Positions 43,142-51,876 of a stretch of 64,000 bases of DNA are shown piece by piece (within the stretch, counting starts at the first letter, position 1; the number at the start of each line of letters is the position of its first letter). Source of the stretch: Kaistella carnis (GTDB lineage Bacteria; Bacteroidota; Bacteroidia; Flavobacteriales; Weeksellaceae); NCBI RefSeq assembly GCF_003860585.1, contig NZ_CP034159.1, positions 1,240,001-1,304,000 of the forward strand. The letters run 5' to 3'. The translations under genes and the position numbers were made by a program. The notes beneath the pieces were generated by a model, which saw only the letters and a list, made by a program, of their open reading frames with translations, was not told where the DNA came from and searched no databases.

Positions 43142-43471
43142 CTATTTACTTCCCAAAAGGACAAGTTGATCCACCCGAACTTCTGTGATATAGCGTTTTT
43201 GCCCTTCTTTATCGTCGTAATTGCGGTAGACGATCTTACCTTCTACGGCGATCTCTTTCCCTTTTTCTACGTATTTTTCCATCAGGTCGGCCAGTTTTCC
43301 GTTGCAGACCAAATTGTGCCATTGCGTTTCTTCCACTTTTTCGCCCATGGCGTTGGTGTAGTAATCGCTGGTTGCTAAACTTACTTTCGCTAATTTTCCG
43401 TTCTCGAATTGTACAATTTCGACGTCTTTTCCTGTTCTACCGATTAAGGTAACTTTGTTTCTTAGTGACAT
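43142..43471 (-). CDS. ssb: Single-stranded DNA-binding protein
   Basis: A 109-residue SSB: SLRNKVTLIGRTGKDVEI start, WHNLVCNGKLADLMEKYVEKGKEIAVEGKIVYRNYDDKEGQKRYITEV. The OB fold is complete but the protein lacks the long acidic C-terminal tail (D-F-D-x-x-I-P-F) that recruits repair partners. It is therefore probably an accessory SSB. The main chromosomal ssb may lie elsewhere. Confidence 0.9.
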   Translation of the reverse strand: MSLRNKVTLIGRTGKDVEIVQFENGKLAKVSLATSDYYTNAMGEKVEETQWHNLVCNGKLADLMEKYVEKGKEIAVEGKIVYRNYDDKEGQKRYITEVRVDQLVLLGSK

Positions 43472-43680
43472 GGCTTTAGATTTTATAATTAAACATTAGA
43501 ATCGAGTCTCACTGATCTGTCTCGAATCTCTGTTGCAAAGGTTCACCAGCTTTCAAAAGTTAGTCGGTAATGAAGCGCTTACTATCATTTGTATTCGTTT
43601 GTATCGTTTATTAAATTGATAATCAGTAATTTAAGATTTTATTTTCAAGAGCAACAAGATTATATTTTCTTTTAAATTTC

Positions 43681-43744
43681 GGACCCGTTCTCCGTTTCAA
43701 TCTTTTTTTAGGAAAAAAAGGATTTCCACTTCGATCGGGGCTAG
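43681..43744 (-). repeat. Flavobacterial intergenic repeat, copy 2
   Basis: Minus strand TAGCCCCGATCGAAGTGGAA ... GATTGAAACGGAGAACGGGT with a foldable centre (TTTTTTT/AAAAAAA). It is in the 409-base gap between ssb and the next lipoprotein gene; the rest of that gap shows no gene. Confidence 0.6.
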
Positions 43745-43880
43745 AATAAAGAGCAGTTTTTCTATTCCCAAGATTTTGAAATAGGTCCGCACTATTTCAA
43801 TCTAATATAACTGCACAAGAAAATATTATAGAAGCCCAAAAACTCCTATATTTATACAAGTTAACGTGAAACATAAAACC

Positions 43881-44339
43881 ATGTATAAATTACTCCTTCT
43901 GTGCTTTCTATTACTGATCAACTGCGGGCAAAAGAAACCAACTGCAACCTCTCCAACAGAACATCCTGAAACGGTGCAAAAGGAAAAAATAAAATCGATA
44001 GAAATTAACAGTGCGGGCGGACAATTAGGTTACGTTTCTCACTTCATAATTTCGGAAGATTCTGTTATTTTTCAATCTGATATGACGGCCTCAGAAAATA
44101 AAAAAATTGAGTCAAAAAAGGCAATTCCACCTACAGAAGCAGAAGAAATATTTCAAAATATTGATATCGAAGATTTTAAAAATGCGGTTGAAGGCAAATC
44201 AGTTCAACCTGTAGATGGAGTGGATCAAACCATTATCTTAAAACTGGAAGGAAAAGACATTTCTAAGAAAAACGCTCATGATAACAAAACGTGGAATAAA
44301 ATATTGCAACTGCGATCAAAATATGTTGATCAAGAATAA
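43881..44339 (+). CDS. Predicted lipoprotein
   Basis: A 152-residue protein. Lipoprotein signal YKLLLLCFLLLINCGQ gives a lipidated cysteine at about residue 15. The mature part (KSIEINSAGGQLGYVSHFIISEDSVIFQSD; ILKLEGKDISKKNAHDNKTWNKILQL) resembles DUF6438-like small envelope proteins, but I am not sure of the family. The ATG at 43881 is preferred to the upstream GTG at 43866. Confidence 0.7.
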   Translation: MYKLLLLCFLLLINCGQKKPTATSPTEHPETVQKEKIKSIEINSAGGQLGYVSHFIISEDSVIFQSDMTASENKKIESKKAIPPTEAEEIFQNIDIEDFKNAVEGKSVQPVDGVDQTIILKLEGKDISKKNAHDNKTWNKILQLRSKYVDQE

Positions 44340-44524
44340 GGCAATAAATAAATTCTCATTGACTTCTATCCTATAAGTCTGGCCAGCAAATATTTATCTC
44401 TATTTACCGAATATAAAAAACTACTTAATAATATTTTAAACTTCAACATCAACACCTAAGGCCAGGTGAATTTCAATCAACTTTTTAAAAAGAGTTTATT
44501 CTTAACATCAAAAACAAATACTCA

Positions 44525-45220
44525 ATGGGACTTTTTAATAAGCTTTTCGGAAGAGGAGAAAAGGATGATCCTTCCACAGAATTATCTGAAACGGAACAAT
44601 TAAAAAAGGGAGAAATCATTATCGATGCAGGAGACGACCAATTCTTTAAAGTGATCAGATCACTTACGGATCAACAGAAAGAAAGTATTGAAAAATCCAC
44701 CATCTTGCTCAGAACAGGTCAACTTTACATGCATTACTGGACGAAAAATTTAGAAAACAAAAACCGCGAAGATCAGGAATGGCAAAATAAAGTCATGTTT
44801 TTTTGGAAGGCCGAAGAGCAATTTCTAAAAAAGTCTCTCCCTCCAATTTTTGAAAATTTCGAACATAAATATTTTCTTTTCGTAGGTGATACGTCAAAAA
44901 TTACCCTTAAATCATCCAAAGCTTTACCTTGGTTTGGAATGCCCGGTTTGGGAGAAAAGCATGTTTGTGAAATGAATGGAGAGCAAATAACAATCCCGGA
45001 GTTAAATAAGATGGGCTTGGTAGAATATGTAGAACAAGTTTCACTGACAAACGATAATCTGGATGTCCTGACAAAAAGAGAAGATTATTTTTTCTGGGTT
45101 GATGAGAGAATTACATCCTTCCGAAATGGTAATTTTTACCTCAAAGACAAACCGGTCCTCATTGATATCGCCTACAGTATTGGCGGAATTCACTTATTTA
45201 AAAAAGTTATATTGGAATGA
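44525..45220 (+). CDS. Protein of unknown function (MGLFNKLFG start)
   Basis: A 231-residue soluble protein with the short amphipathic start GLFNKLFGRGEKDD often seen in Bacteroidota cytosolic or immunity-type proteins. The body is mixed alpha/beta (FFKVIRSLTDQQKESIEKS; MHYWTKNLENKNREDQEWQNK) with no motif I recognise. It lies between secreted protein genes on the same strand, 60 bases ahead of the next. Confidence 0.6.
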   Translation: MGLFNKLFGRGEKDDPSTELSETEQLKKGEIIIDAGDDQFFKVIRSLTDQQKESIEKSTILLRTGQLYMHYWTKNLENKNREDQEWQNKVMFFWKAEEQFLKKSLPPIFENFEHKYFLFVGDTSKITLKSSKALPWFGMPGLGEKHVCEMNGEQITIPELNKMGLVEYVEQVSLTNDNLDVLTKREDYFFWVDERITSFRNGNFYLKDKPVLIDIAYSIGGIHLFKKVILE

Positions 45221-45279
45221 AAATCAATTTCTTCCTATCTTTCAGAATCGTTCCAGTTACACAACAATAATAAAACTGC

Positions 45280-45843
45280 ATGAAATTACCACTTTTAGTT
45301 CTCCTTTTATTTACCTTTCAAATCTTCAGCTCCCAAGTCATCAAAGATTTAGATGGCGATCTTATAAAAGATACCGTTACTTTTAATTCGGAAAAAGGAA
45401 TGATCGTATGTAAATTATCGACGCAAAATTTTAAACCAATTTACAGCCAGCCAGAATTAGCCGATGAGATGAATTCCGGCGTACGGGAAACAAAAAGTGG
45501 TTTCGAATTTTTTATCAACTACATGCGGGCGGGTTATGCACACCAGTTTAGATATGAACCAAAGGATAAAAAAATAAGACTCATCGGAATGAGCACTTAT
45601 AATTTTGGACCCGCCAGTAATGACGGCAGTGGCGAAGGAAGTGTAAATCTCCTTACCAATATGTATATCGGAGAATGGTATCACTACGATAACAGCAAAA
45701 AAGAACTGATCAAAATGCCGACAATTAAATCCAAAATGGTTTTTCCAAAAATCTACCTGGACAATTATGATGGCCACTATTTAAATGTATTTCAAGAAAA
45801 GTCAAGTGATCTCTATTATGAGGAAAAGAAAAAAATGCAATAA
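45280..45843 (+). CDS. Exported protein of unknown function
   Basis: A 187-residue protein with a signal peptide (KLPLLVLLLFTFQIFSSQ). The mature part starts VIKDLDGDLIKDTVTFN, a calcium-loop-like D-x-D-x-D sequence also used in FG-GAP-like proteins, and has YNFGPASNDGSGEGSVNLLTNMYIGEW later. Periplasmic or outer-membrane location is expected. Family not recognised with certainty. Confidence 0.65.
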   Translation: MKLPLLVLLLFTFQIFSSQVIKDLDGDLIKDTVTFNSEKGMIVCKLSTQNFKPIYSQPELADEMNSGVRETKSGFEFFINYMRAGYAHQFRYEPKDKKIRLIGMSTYNFGPASNDGSGEGSVNLLTNMYIGEWYHYDNSKKELIKMPTIKSKMVFPKIYLDNYDGHYLNVFQEKSSDLYYEEKKKMQ

Positions 45844-45878
45844 AAAATTAAAATTCTTTTCTCCTCTAAACCTGCAAC

Positions 45879-46394
45879 ATGAAAAATAAATTAAAATTAG
45901 CGCTCGCCGCTGTACTACTTCATATGATCTTCTGGGTCGTCGATGTGATATCTCCGCTTCTATTTTTAACTTCGGGGTTCGGTGTTCAAACCATATATAA
46001 AATTCTCTACACCTTTGCGGTATTTGCTCCTTTGCCGTTTTTCATTGCGCTGTACAAAGACAAATCTGCATTAGCAATAGGAGAGAATGGAAAAACAGAA
46101 CCTCACCACTCGAACACTCCAAAAAAAATATTCGGTCATATTGCAAGCAGACTCTTGGTCATCATCGGAATTTTTGTGTTATCTTATGTTGTAATTACGG
46201 CCGGGAAATCCGATCCTATGGGTTACGGAATTGCGTATGCGGGAATTGCCTGCGTTATTTTAACTTTTTTAGTTTTAATTGTAGATGCGGTCAGAATACA
46301 TCGAGCGGAAAAAGATTCCAGCAGATTTTACGCGAACATTTTTATTCTGGCGATTCTGGCAGTGGGTCTTTTATCTCTTTTAAACATGAATTAA
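45879..46394 (+). CDS. Four-helix membrane protein of unknown function
   Basis: A 171-residue inner-membrane protein with about four hydrophobic helices (LALAAVLLHMIFWVVDVISPLLF; ILYTFAVFAPLPFFIALY; LLVIIGIFVLSYVVITA; IAYAGIACVILTFLVLIVDAV) and a fifth at the end (ANIFILAILAVGLLSLL). No transporter or enzyme motif is visible. It is the third of three co-directional small genes. Confidence 0.6.
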   Translation: MKNKLKLALAAVLLHMIFWVVDVISPLLFLTSGFGVQTIYKILYTFAVFAPLPFFIALYKDKSALAIGENGKTEPHHSNTPKKIFGHIASRLLVIIGIFVLSYVVITAGKSDPMGYGIAYAGIACVILTFLVLIVDAVRIHRAEKDSSRFYANIFILAILAVGLLSLLNMN

Positions 46395-46537
46395 TTATTT
46401 TACAGCGTCATCGTGTTCAGATTTTATAAAGCCAATCAATAAACGTATTTTTGGATGCGCATAAAATTTCCTCTACGATCAAATTGTGTTACAAAAAACT
46501 TATTCGTTCTACACATTCTTCAAATCAATTAAAAATA

Positions 46538-47113
46538 ATGCTTCAAATTCAAGATCAAACTTTCGATAAACAAGATTTTACCCAAATCCAACTTCCTCAC
46601 GCAGAATATGACCATTGCATTTTCAACAACTGCAATTTTGGCGATCAAAATTTTTCCGAATTTAAGTTTGTAGATTGTGAATTTAACTACTGTAATTTGA
46701 GCTTGGTAAAACTCAGTGATACCGCTCTGAGAGACGTAAAATTTAAAGAGTGTAAAATGTTGGGCCTTCGTTTTGAAGATGCCAACCAGTTTGGACTTTC
46801 GCTGTCCTTCGACACTTGCCAGCTGAACCACTCCTCTTTTTATGGAACCACTTTAAAAAAGACCCTTTTCAAAAATTGCCAGTTGCAGGAAACCGACTTT
46901 ACAGAATGTAATCTAACCGCGTCCCTGTTTGATAAAAGTGATCTTTCGGGCGCCACATTTAATCGCTCCAATCTCGAAAAAGCAGATTTCCGAACCGCGC
47001 TGAACTACTCGATCGATCCCGAAACAAACCGTTTAAAAAAAGCAAAATTCTCTATTTCCGGAATTTCCGGACTTCTCGATCAACATGATATTTTGATTGA
47101 AAATAATTTTTGA
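46538..47113 (+). CDS. Pentapeptide repeat protein
   Basis: A 191-residue protein built of A(D/N)LXX-type pentapeptides: CIFNNCNFGDQNFSEFKFVDCEFNYCNLSLVKL and SLFDKSDLSGATFNRSNLEKADFRTALNY, which form a right-handed quadrilateral beta-helix. Members of this group (Qnr/McbG-like) can mimic DNA and protect gyrase, but many have unknown roles. The frame is open from 46451; the ATG at 46538 (MLQIQDQTFDKQDFTQ) is the natural start. Confidence 0.83.
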   Translation: MLQIQDQTFDKQDFTQIQLPHAEYDHCIFNNCNFGDQNFSEFKFVDCEFNYCNLSLVKLSDTALRDVKFKECKMLGLRFEDANQFGLSLSFDTCQLNHSSFYGTTLKKTLFKNCQLQETDFTECNLTASLFDKSDLSGATFNRSNLEKADFRTALNYSIDPETNRLKKAKFSISGISGLLDQHDILIENNF

Positions 47114-47182
47114 AATCAAGATTAACGCTACTTTCATGCAGGCAAAGAAGGAGCAACAAAAGCAGTTTTTCTTTCTCAGTTC

Positions 47183-47243
47183 GGTCCCGCTCTCCGCTCT
47201 ATTCTCGTCTTTCAGACGAGAGATGCCGCTACGATCGGGGCTA
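47183..47243 (-). repeat. Flavobacterial intergenic repeat, copy 3
   Basis: Minus strand TAGCCCCGATCGTAGCGGCA ... GAGCGGAGAGCGGGACC with a perfect internal hairpin (CTCGTCTgaaAGACGAG). Same skeleton as 43681-43744. Confidence 0.65.
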
Positions 47244-47352
47244 AAAGATCTCACCTTTTCTCTTTCGAAAGTTTCATATTGCTTTTTTACAAAATTTTTA
47301 TAAAATTTACAATCATTTCAGTTCAACGACAAATCAATTATAAAAACAGTCC

Positions 47353-48303
47353 ATGGAAAAACTAAAATATGATATAAAATCGGCCCTTTTTGGAGTTGCT
47401 GTTGGAGATGCTCTCGGTGTTCCCGTAGAATTTAAAAGCAGAGAAAACATTCTTAAAAACCCGGTAACCGATATGATTGGTTACGGAACTTATAACTTGC
47501 CGCCCGGAACTTTCTCCGATGACAGTTCTATGACTTTTTGTTTAGCAGAAGCACTGACCCACGATTTTGATTTAAACCAAATCGCTCAAAACTTTGTTAA
47601 ATGGTATCATGAAAATTTTTGGGCAGCACGCGGTGAAGTTTTCGATATCGGTATCGCAACCCGGGAAGCCATCAACAAAATTGCTCAGGGAAAAAAACCA
47701 GAATTCGCGGGAAGCACCGACGCTTCCTCCAATGGAAATGGATCTTTGATGCGTATTTTACCTCTTCTATTTTATATAAAAGATTTCCCAATTTCTGAAC
47801 GTTATGAAATAACGAAAAAAGTTTCTTCAATTACACATGGACATATTCGGTCGGTAATTTCCTGTTTTTATTATCTTGAATTTGCGAAAGAAATTCTTTT
47901 AGGAAAAAACAAATTCGAAATTTATCAAAAACTTCAGACGGAAATCCCAGAATTTCTAAATTCACTTTCAATTGATCAGCATGAGATCTCATTTTTTAAT
48001 CGACTTTTAAAAGATGATATCTCAGAATTAGCAGAGCATGAAATTTCCAGCAGCGGTTATGTTCTTCATTCTTTAGAAGCGAGCATTTGGTGTTTACTCA
48101 CCACCGATAATTATAAAGATGCAACTTTAAAAGCGGTAAATTTAGGAGAAGACACTGACACGACTTCTGCAATAACGGGCGGACTTGCCGGCTTACTTTA
48201 TGGTTTTGATACCATTCCAGAAAATTGGGTTGAGCAACTGGTTCGCAGAGAAGATATTCAAGATTTGGCAGAAAGACTGGCGAAGAAAAATCATTCTTCT
48301 TAA
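47353..48303 (+). CDS. ADP-ribosylglycohydrolase family protein
   Basis: A 316-residue DraG/ARH-type hydrolase that removes ADP-ribose from proteins or other targets. Conserved metal-binding motifs are intact: GVAVGDALGVPVEF, FSDDSSMTFCLAEAL, and the C-terminal GEDTDTTSAITGGLAGLLYG. No ADP-ribosyltransferase partner is encoded nearby. A flavobacterial repeat lies between it and the pentapeptide gene. Confidence 0.9.
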   Translation: MEKLKYDIKSALFGVAVGDALGVPVEFKSRENILKNPVTDMIGYGTYNLPPGTFSDDSSMTFCLAEALTHDFDLNQIAQNFVKWYHENFWAARGEVFDIGIATREAINKIAQGKKPEFAGSTDASSNGNGSLMRILPLLFYIKDFPISERYEITKKVSSITHGHIRSVISCFYYLEFAKEILLGKNKFEIYQKLQTEIPEFLNSLSIDQHEISFFNRLLKDDISELAEHEISSSGYVLHSLEASIWCLLTTDNYKDATLKAVNLGEDTDTTSAITGGLAGLLYGFDTIPENWVEQLVRREDIQDLAERLAKKNHSS

Positions 48304-48368
48304 AAGAGGACACAGATCAAAAGCAATTTATTTTTTTAGATTTAAAATGTCTACTGAAAGTGAGCACT

Positions 48369-48980
48369 TTAATTCAAAGAAAACTGTTCCGACGGAAAAA
48401 GTTCGAAATGAGTAGCCGTTTTTAATTCGGGGCGGTATTTTTTACGCAGGATCTTGTTCAAATTCTTTAGTGCACCAAAAGTTCCGATTTTAATGGAGTT
48501 TTCGGCGGAACCCAATAACCTTCCGTTTTTGCGGTACGTATCGTAAGAAGTTTCTGCAAGCAAAGTACCGGTAGCGCTATAAATTTTCATACTCACAATG
48601 ACTTGATTTGAAAAAACATACTTTCCAAAACCAACTTTAAAATATTTTACTTTCGGAATCACGGCGAACTGAGCATTATTATTTTCACAAAATTCTGCAA
48701 TAAGAGTAGAATCCGGTGCATCAAAAGGAACATCATAGTCCACGCGCAGCAATTTATGCTGGCTCGACAAGCTTATGTGATCAGATAAAGCCGAGAAAAA
48801 TGCAGTGTAAGTAGGTTCTTTAATCTCTTCGATATCAGGAAAAATCTCCGGGTTGAAATAGAGAATATTATAGGTTTTAAAATCTTTAGGAGAGGGAATA
48901 TTTTGGCCTTGCAGCGCTAGATAGCCCGTCAGGAGAAATAAAACAGCAAAAGAAGATCGAAAGAGATAAAGATTTTTCAT
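48369..48980 (-). CDS. Exported protein of unknown function
   Basis: A 203-residue protein with a signal peptide (KNLYLFRSSFAVLFLLTGYLALQGQ). The mature part (NILYFNPEIFPDIEEIKEPTYTAFFSALSDHISLSSQHKLLRVDYDVPF) has no family motif known to me, though VIVSMKIYSATGTLLAETSYDT recalls small periplasmic beta-domain proteins. The longer frame starts at 49010, inside the TATCTTTG promoter region, so the ATG at 48980 is preferred. Confidence 0.65.
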   Translation of the reverse strand: MKNLYLFRSSFAVLFLLTGYLALQGQNIPSPKDFKTYNILYFNPEIFPDIEEIKEPTYTAFFSALSDHISLSSQHKLLRVDYDVPFDAPDSTLIAEFCENNNAQFAVIPKVKYFKVGFGKYVFSNQVIVSMKIYSATGTLLAETSYDTYRKNGRLLGSAENSIKIGTFGALKNLNKILRKKYRPELKTATHFELFPSEQFSLN

Positions 48981-48995
48981 GTTTTTTGTGTATTG

Positions 48996-49003
48996 CAAAG
49001 ATA
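48996..49003 (-). promoter_or_regulatory. -7 element TATCTTTG
   Basis: TATCTTTG on the minus strand, 15 bases before the ATG at 48980. Fits TAnnTTTG. Confidence 0.6.
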
Positions 49004-49112
49004 CTGCCATCCAACTAATATAGACAATAAAAAATATGATTTTTTTAACATTTATTAAGAAATTATTTGAGTTAGGGCGCTTATAATGTTTTTACCAATG
49101 AAAAATTATTTG

Positions 49113-49120
49113 TACTTTTG
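49113..49120 (+). promoter_or_regulatory. -7 element TACTTTTG of rpsO
   Basis: TACTTTTG followed by CAC, identical to the element of the peroxiredoxin operon, 37 bases before the rpsO ATG. Confidence 0.7.
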
Positions 49121-49157
49121 CACCCGTTACATAATAATCATTTAAAATAATATTGGA

Positions 49158-49427
49158 ATGTACTTAACAACTGAAAAGAAGAAAGAAATCTTCGGAAAAC
49201 ATGGAAAGTCTGAAACAGACACAGGAAGCGCAGAGGGACAAGTAGCCCTTTTCACTTACAGAATTAATCACCTATCAGGCCACCTGAAAAGAAATCACAA
49301 AGATTATGCTACTGAGCGTTCTTTGGTTCTTTTAGTAGGTAAAAGAAAAGCTCTTTTAGATTATCTTAAGAAAAAAGATATTACTAGATATAGAGCTATT
49401 ATTGCTGAATTAGGATTAAGAAAATAA
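49158..49427 (+). CDS. rpsO: 30S ribosomal protein S15
   Basis: 89 residues, standard length. FGKHGKSETDTGSAEGQVALFTYRINHLSGHLKRNHKDYATERSLVLLVGKRKALLDYLKKKDITRYRAIIAELGLRK is the S15 signature. It binds 16S rRNA in the platform of the small subunit. An IS1182-type element lies directly downstream; pnp, its frequent neighbour in other bacteria, follows after the IS and one small gene. Confidence 0.97.
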   Translation: MYLTTEKKKEIFGKHGKSETDTGSAEGQVALFTYRINHLSGHLKRNHKDYATERSLVLLVGKRKALLDYLKKKDITRYRAIIAELGLRK

Positions 49428-49449
49428 TCCATTTCCAAAACAAAAAGAA

Positions 49450-51196
49450 AAGAAGCCGTCTCAATACTGAGGCGGTTTTTTCTGTGTTTAACATTTGTCA
49501 GTTTTAAAGGGTTTTACTATCTTTAAGTATTGATAATCAATTATATGAGTATTAAATTTAAAGATTATAACCAACAACAAAATTGGTTATTCCCACCATC
49601 AATCGAGGAATTGATTCCAGAAAATCATGCCGTTCGGGTCGTTAATGGAATTATTGAACAACTGGATTTACGATTGCTCATTGAAGAGTATAGTAAAGAT
49701 GGCAAACCGAGCTTTCATCCCAAGATGATGCTTAAGGTGATGGTTTACGCTTATATGGATAATACGTATTCCAGCAGGAAGATCGAAAAAGCGATGCGTG
49801 AGAATATTAATTTTATGTGGTTGTCCGCTCAACAGGTCGCAGACCATAACACCATCGCACGTTTTCGGAGCAAGAAACTCAAGACTATTTTCAAAGACAT
49901 TTTCAAACAGGTCGTCCTGTTATTAGCAGAGGAAGGACTCGTTAGCTTGAAAGAAGTTTTTACCGATGGAACTAAGATAGAGTCTATTGCCGGGAGATAT
50001 ACCTTCGTTTGGGGCAATGCCATTAAAACCAGAAAAGAGAAGATGGCAGAACAACTTGAACAAATGTGGAACTATGCCCAAAGCATTGCTGAGGAAGAAG
50101 ACAGCGATCCTACACCACCGGAGTTTAAAACCATCGATAAAGACAAAATAGAGAAGACCGCCAAGAAAATAGAAGAGATCATCAGCAAAAACCCGAAGGC
50201 ATCCACCAAAGCAAAGGCAAAATTAAGATACATTCAAAAGAATTTTTCTCAGAACCTGGATAAGTACCAGGAGCAGGAAAAGGTTTTGGACGGACGTGGC
50301 AGTTATAGTAAGACCGATCCCGATGCCACATTTATGCGCATGAAAGATGATCATATGCAGAATGGTCAACTTAAACCCGCCTACAACGTGCAGGTAAGTT
50401 CTGAATCCCAGTTTGTTATTCATTATACTTTACACCAAACCACCAATGATTTAAATACGCTTAAACCACATCTCAATACTTTTGAAGAACTTTATCAGTT
50501 TTTGCCGGAAGAACTTACTGCTGATGCTGGTTACGGCAGTGAAGAAAATTATGATTTTCTGGAAGAGAAAAATATAGAAACCTTCGTAAAATACAACACC
50601 TTCGATAAGGAACAGGGTATTTTAAAATCGAAAAGAAAGAAAATCAACGAAGACTTTCACCGCGATAAACTTTATTATAACGAAGAGAACGATCAGTATA
50701 TCTGTCCGATGGGGCAACCGATGAATAAAATCACCAACCGAAATCGAAAAACAAAAAGCGGTTATGCTCAGACAAGTTCACTGTACCAGGCTCAAAACTG
50801 CACCGGTTGTCCGCTGCGAGGGGCTTGCCATAAAGCCCAGGGAAACAGAATAATAGAACGCAACCAAAATTTAGAACGGCATAAGGAGAGAGTTCGGGAA
50901 AACATCTTGAGTGAAATCGGAGAAATAAAACGCAAACAACGCACGGCGGATGTAGAACCCGTCTTTGCACATATCAAATCCAATCGGAACTTCAAGCGTT
51001 TTACACACAAAGGAATAGAAAAAGTGGAATTAGAGTTCGGATTACACGCTTTAGCACACAATCTAAGAAAAAAGAGTGCTTAAGTAAGAGCACATTTTTA
51101 TCCTAATGTGCAAAAATCACAAATAATCAAAATTTAACGCTTTACAACAGAAAATAAAAAAACCGCCTCAAATTTTATTTTGAGACGGCTTCTTTT
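49450..51196. mobile_element. IS1182-type insertion sequence (approximate ends)
   Basis: Both ends carry AGAAGCCGTCTCAA ... TGAGGCGGTTTTTT ... TCTGT as inverted copies (49450-49485 and 51148-51196), each itself a hairpin with a T run. No target duplication could be identified, so ends are approximate. The element separates rpsO from pnp. Confidence 0.65.
49545..51083 (+). CDS. IS1182 family transposase
   Basis: A 512-residue transposase. N-terminal DUF772-type region (YNQQQNWLFPPSIEELIPENHAVRVVN; HPKMMLKVMVYAYMDNTYSSRKIEKA), first D in EVFTDGTKIE, second in ELTADAGYGSEENYDFL, and E with a C-terminal zinc-like cluster CTGCPLRGACHKAQGNR. The ATG at 49545 (MSIKFKDYNQQQ) is chosen over the alternative five codons upstream. 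It appears full length and may be active. Confidence 0.92.
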   Translation: MSIKFKDYNQQQNWLFPPSIEELIPENHAVRVVNGIIEQLDLRLLIEEYSKDGKPSFHPKMMLKVMVYAYMDNTYSSRKIEKAMRENINFMWLSAQQVADHNTIARFRSKKLKTIFKDIFKQVVLLLAEEGLVSLKEVFTDGTKIESIAGRYTFVWGNAIKTRKEKMAEQLEQMWNYAQSIAEEEDSDPTPPEFKTIDKDKIEKTAKKIEEIISKNPKASTKAKAKLRYIQKNFSQNLDKYQEQEKVLDGRGSYSKTDPDATFMRMKDDHMQNGQLKPAYNVQVSSESQFVIHYTLHQTTNDLNTLKPHLNTFEELYQFLPEELTADAGYGSEENYDFLEEKNIETFVKYNTFDKEQGILKSKRKKINEDFHRDKLYYNEENDQYICPMGQPMNKITNRNRKTKSGYAQTSSLYQAQNCTGCPLRGACHKAQGNRIIERNQNLERHKERVRENILSEIGEIKRKQRTADVEPVFAHIKSNRNFKRFTHKGIEKVELEFGLHALAHNLRKKSA

Positions 51197-51241
51197 TTTA
51201 TTTTAAAACTCAGATTCATCAGCGCTGAATTTAAACAGTTC

Positions 51242-51270
51242 AAAAAAAAGCAACTCGTAATGAGTTGCTT
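51242..51270 (-). terminator. Terminator of the GlsB-like gene
   Basis: AAGCAACTC pairs with GAGTTGCTT around a 5-base loop; on the minus strand a run of eight T follows. Confidence 0.75.
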
Positions 51271-51292
51271 TCCTTTTTTAAAGAATAAATAT

Positions 51293-51535
51293 TTATACTT
51301 TTCCTCTTGTAAATAAATTGACTATCGCTAAAAGTACGATTGCGCCTATTGTTCCTGTTAAAATTTCTCCAACTACGCCGTCGCCCAATCTTCCTCCTAA
51401 TAACCAATATCCTATAAAACCACCTACGATACCTACGACGATATTTCCGATTAGTCCAAGACTTCCGCCTTTAAAGATTTGTGATCCTAACCAACCTGCT
51501 ATTGCTCCGATAATTAATGTCCAAAGAATTCCCAT
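51293..51535 (-). CDS. GlsB/YeaQ/YmgE family stress-response membrane protein
   Basis: 80 residues with three Gly-rich membrane helices: GILWTLIIGAIAGWLGSQIFKGGSLGLIGNIVVGIVGGFIGYWLLGG. This is the family once called transglycosylase-associated. Members are small stress-induced inner-membrane proteins with no defined activity. Convergent with the IS element. Confidence 0.88.
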   Translation of the reverse strand: MGILWTLIIGAIAGWLGSQIFKGGSLGLIGNIVVGIVGGFIGYWLLGGRLGDGVVGEILTGTIGAIVLLAIVNLFTRGKV

Positions 51536-51801
51536 AATGTTAAATTTTCAATGTTTGTCTTATTTTAGTGTTAAAATTGTTATCCAAATTTGTGCCGAAA
51601 ATATTTTTGATGTTAATTATCAATCATTTAAACAAGCGTTCAATATTGATTTCATTTCTATCAACTTACTTAAAAGCTCCCCTTTTCTAAATGTTAATAT
51701 TTTATTCTCTCCTCAAATAATATAAGTCTATGAGGCTAACTTAAACGCTTTTAAGATTGATTTTTCCACCAAATCAGAACCTGTCGCTCGGGAAAATTCC
51801 G

Positions 51802-51809
51802 TATCTTTG
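51802..51809 (+). promoter_or_regulatory. -7 element TATCTTTG of pnp
   Basis: TATCTTTG followed by CAAAC, matching TAnnTTTG. It gives a leader of about 65 bases before the pnp ATG at 51877. The rest of the 341-base gap 51536-51876 is AT-rich with no gene. Confidence 0.6.
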
Positions 51810-51876
51810 CAAACGAAAATTTAAATATTTTAAATAGTAATGCACTCAATACGGAGTGCTAAAGACGATCAAATTT

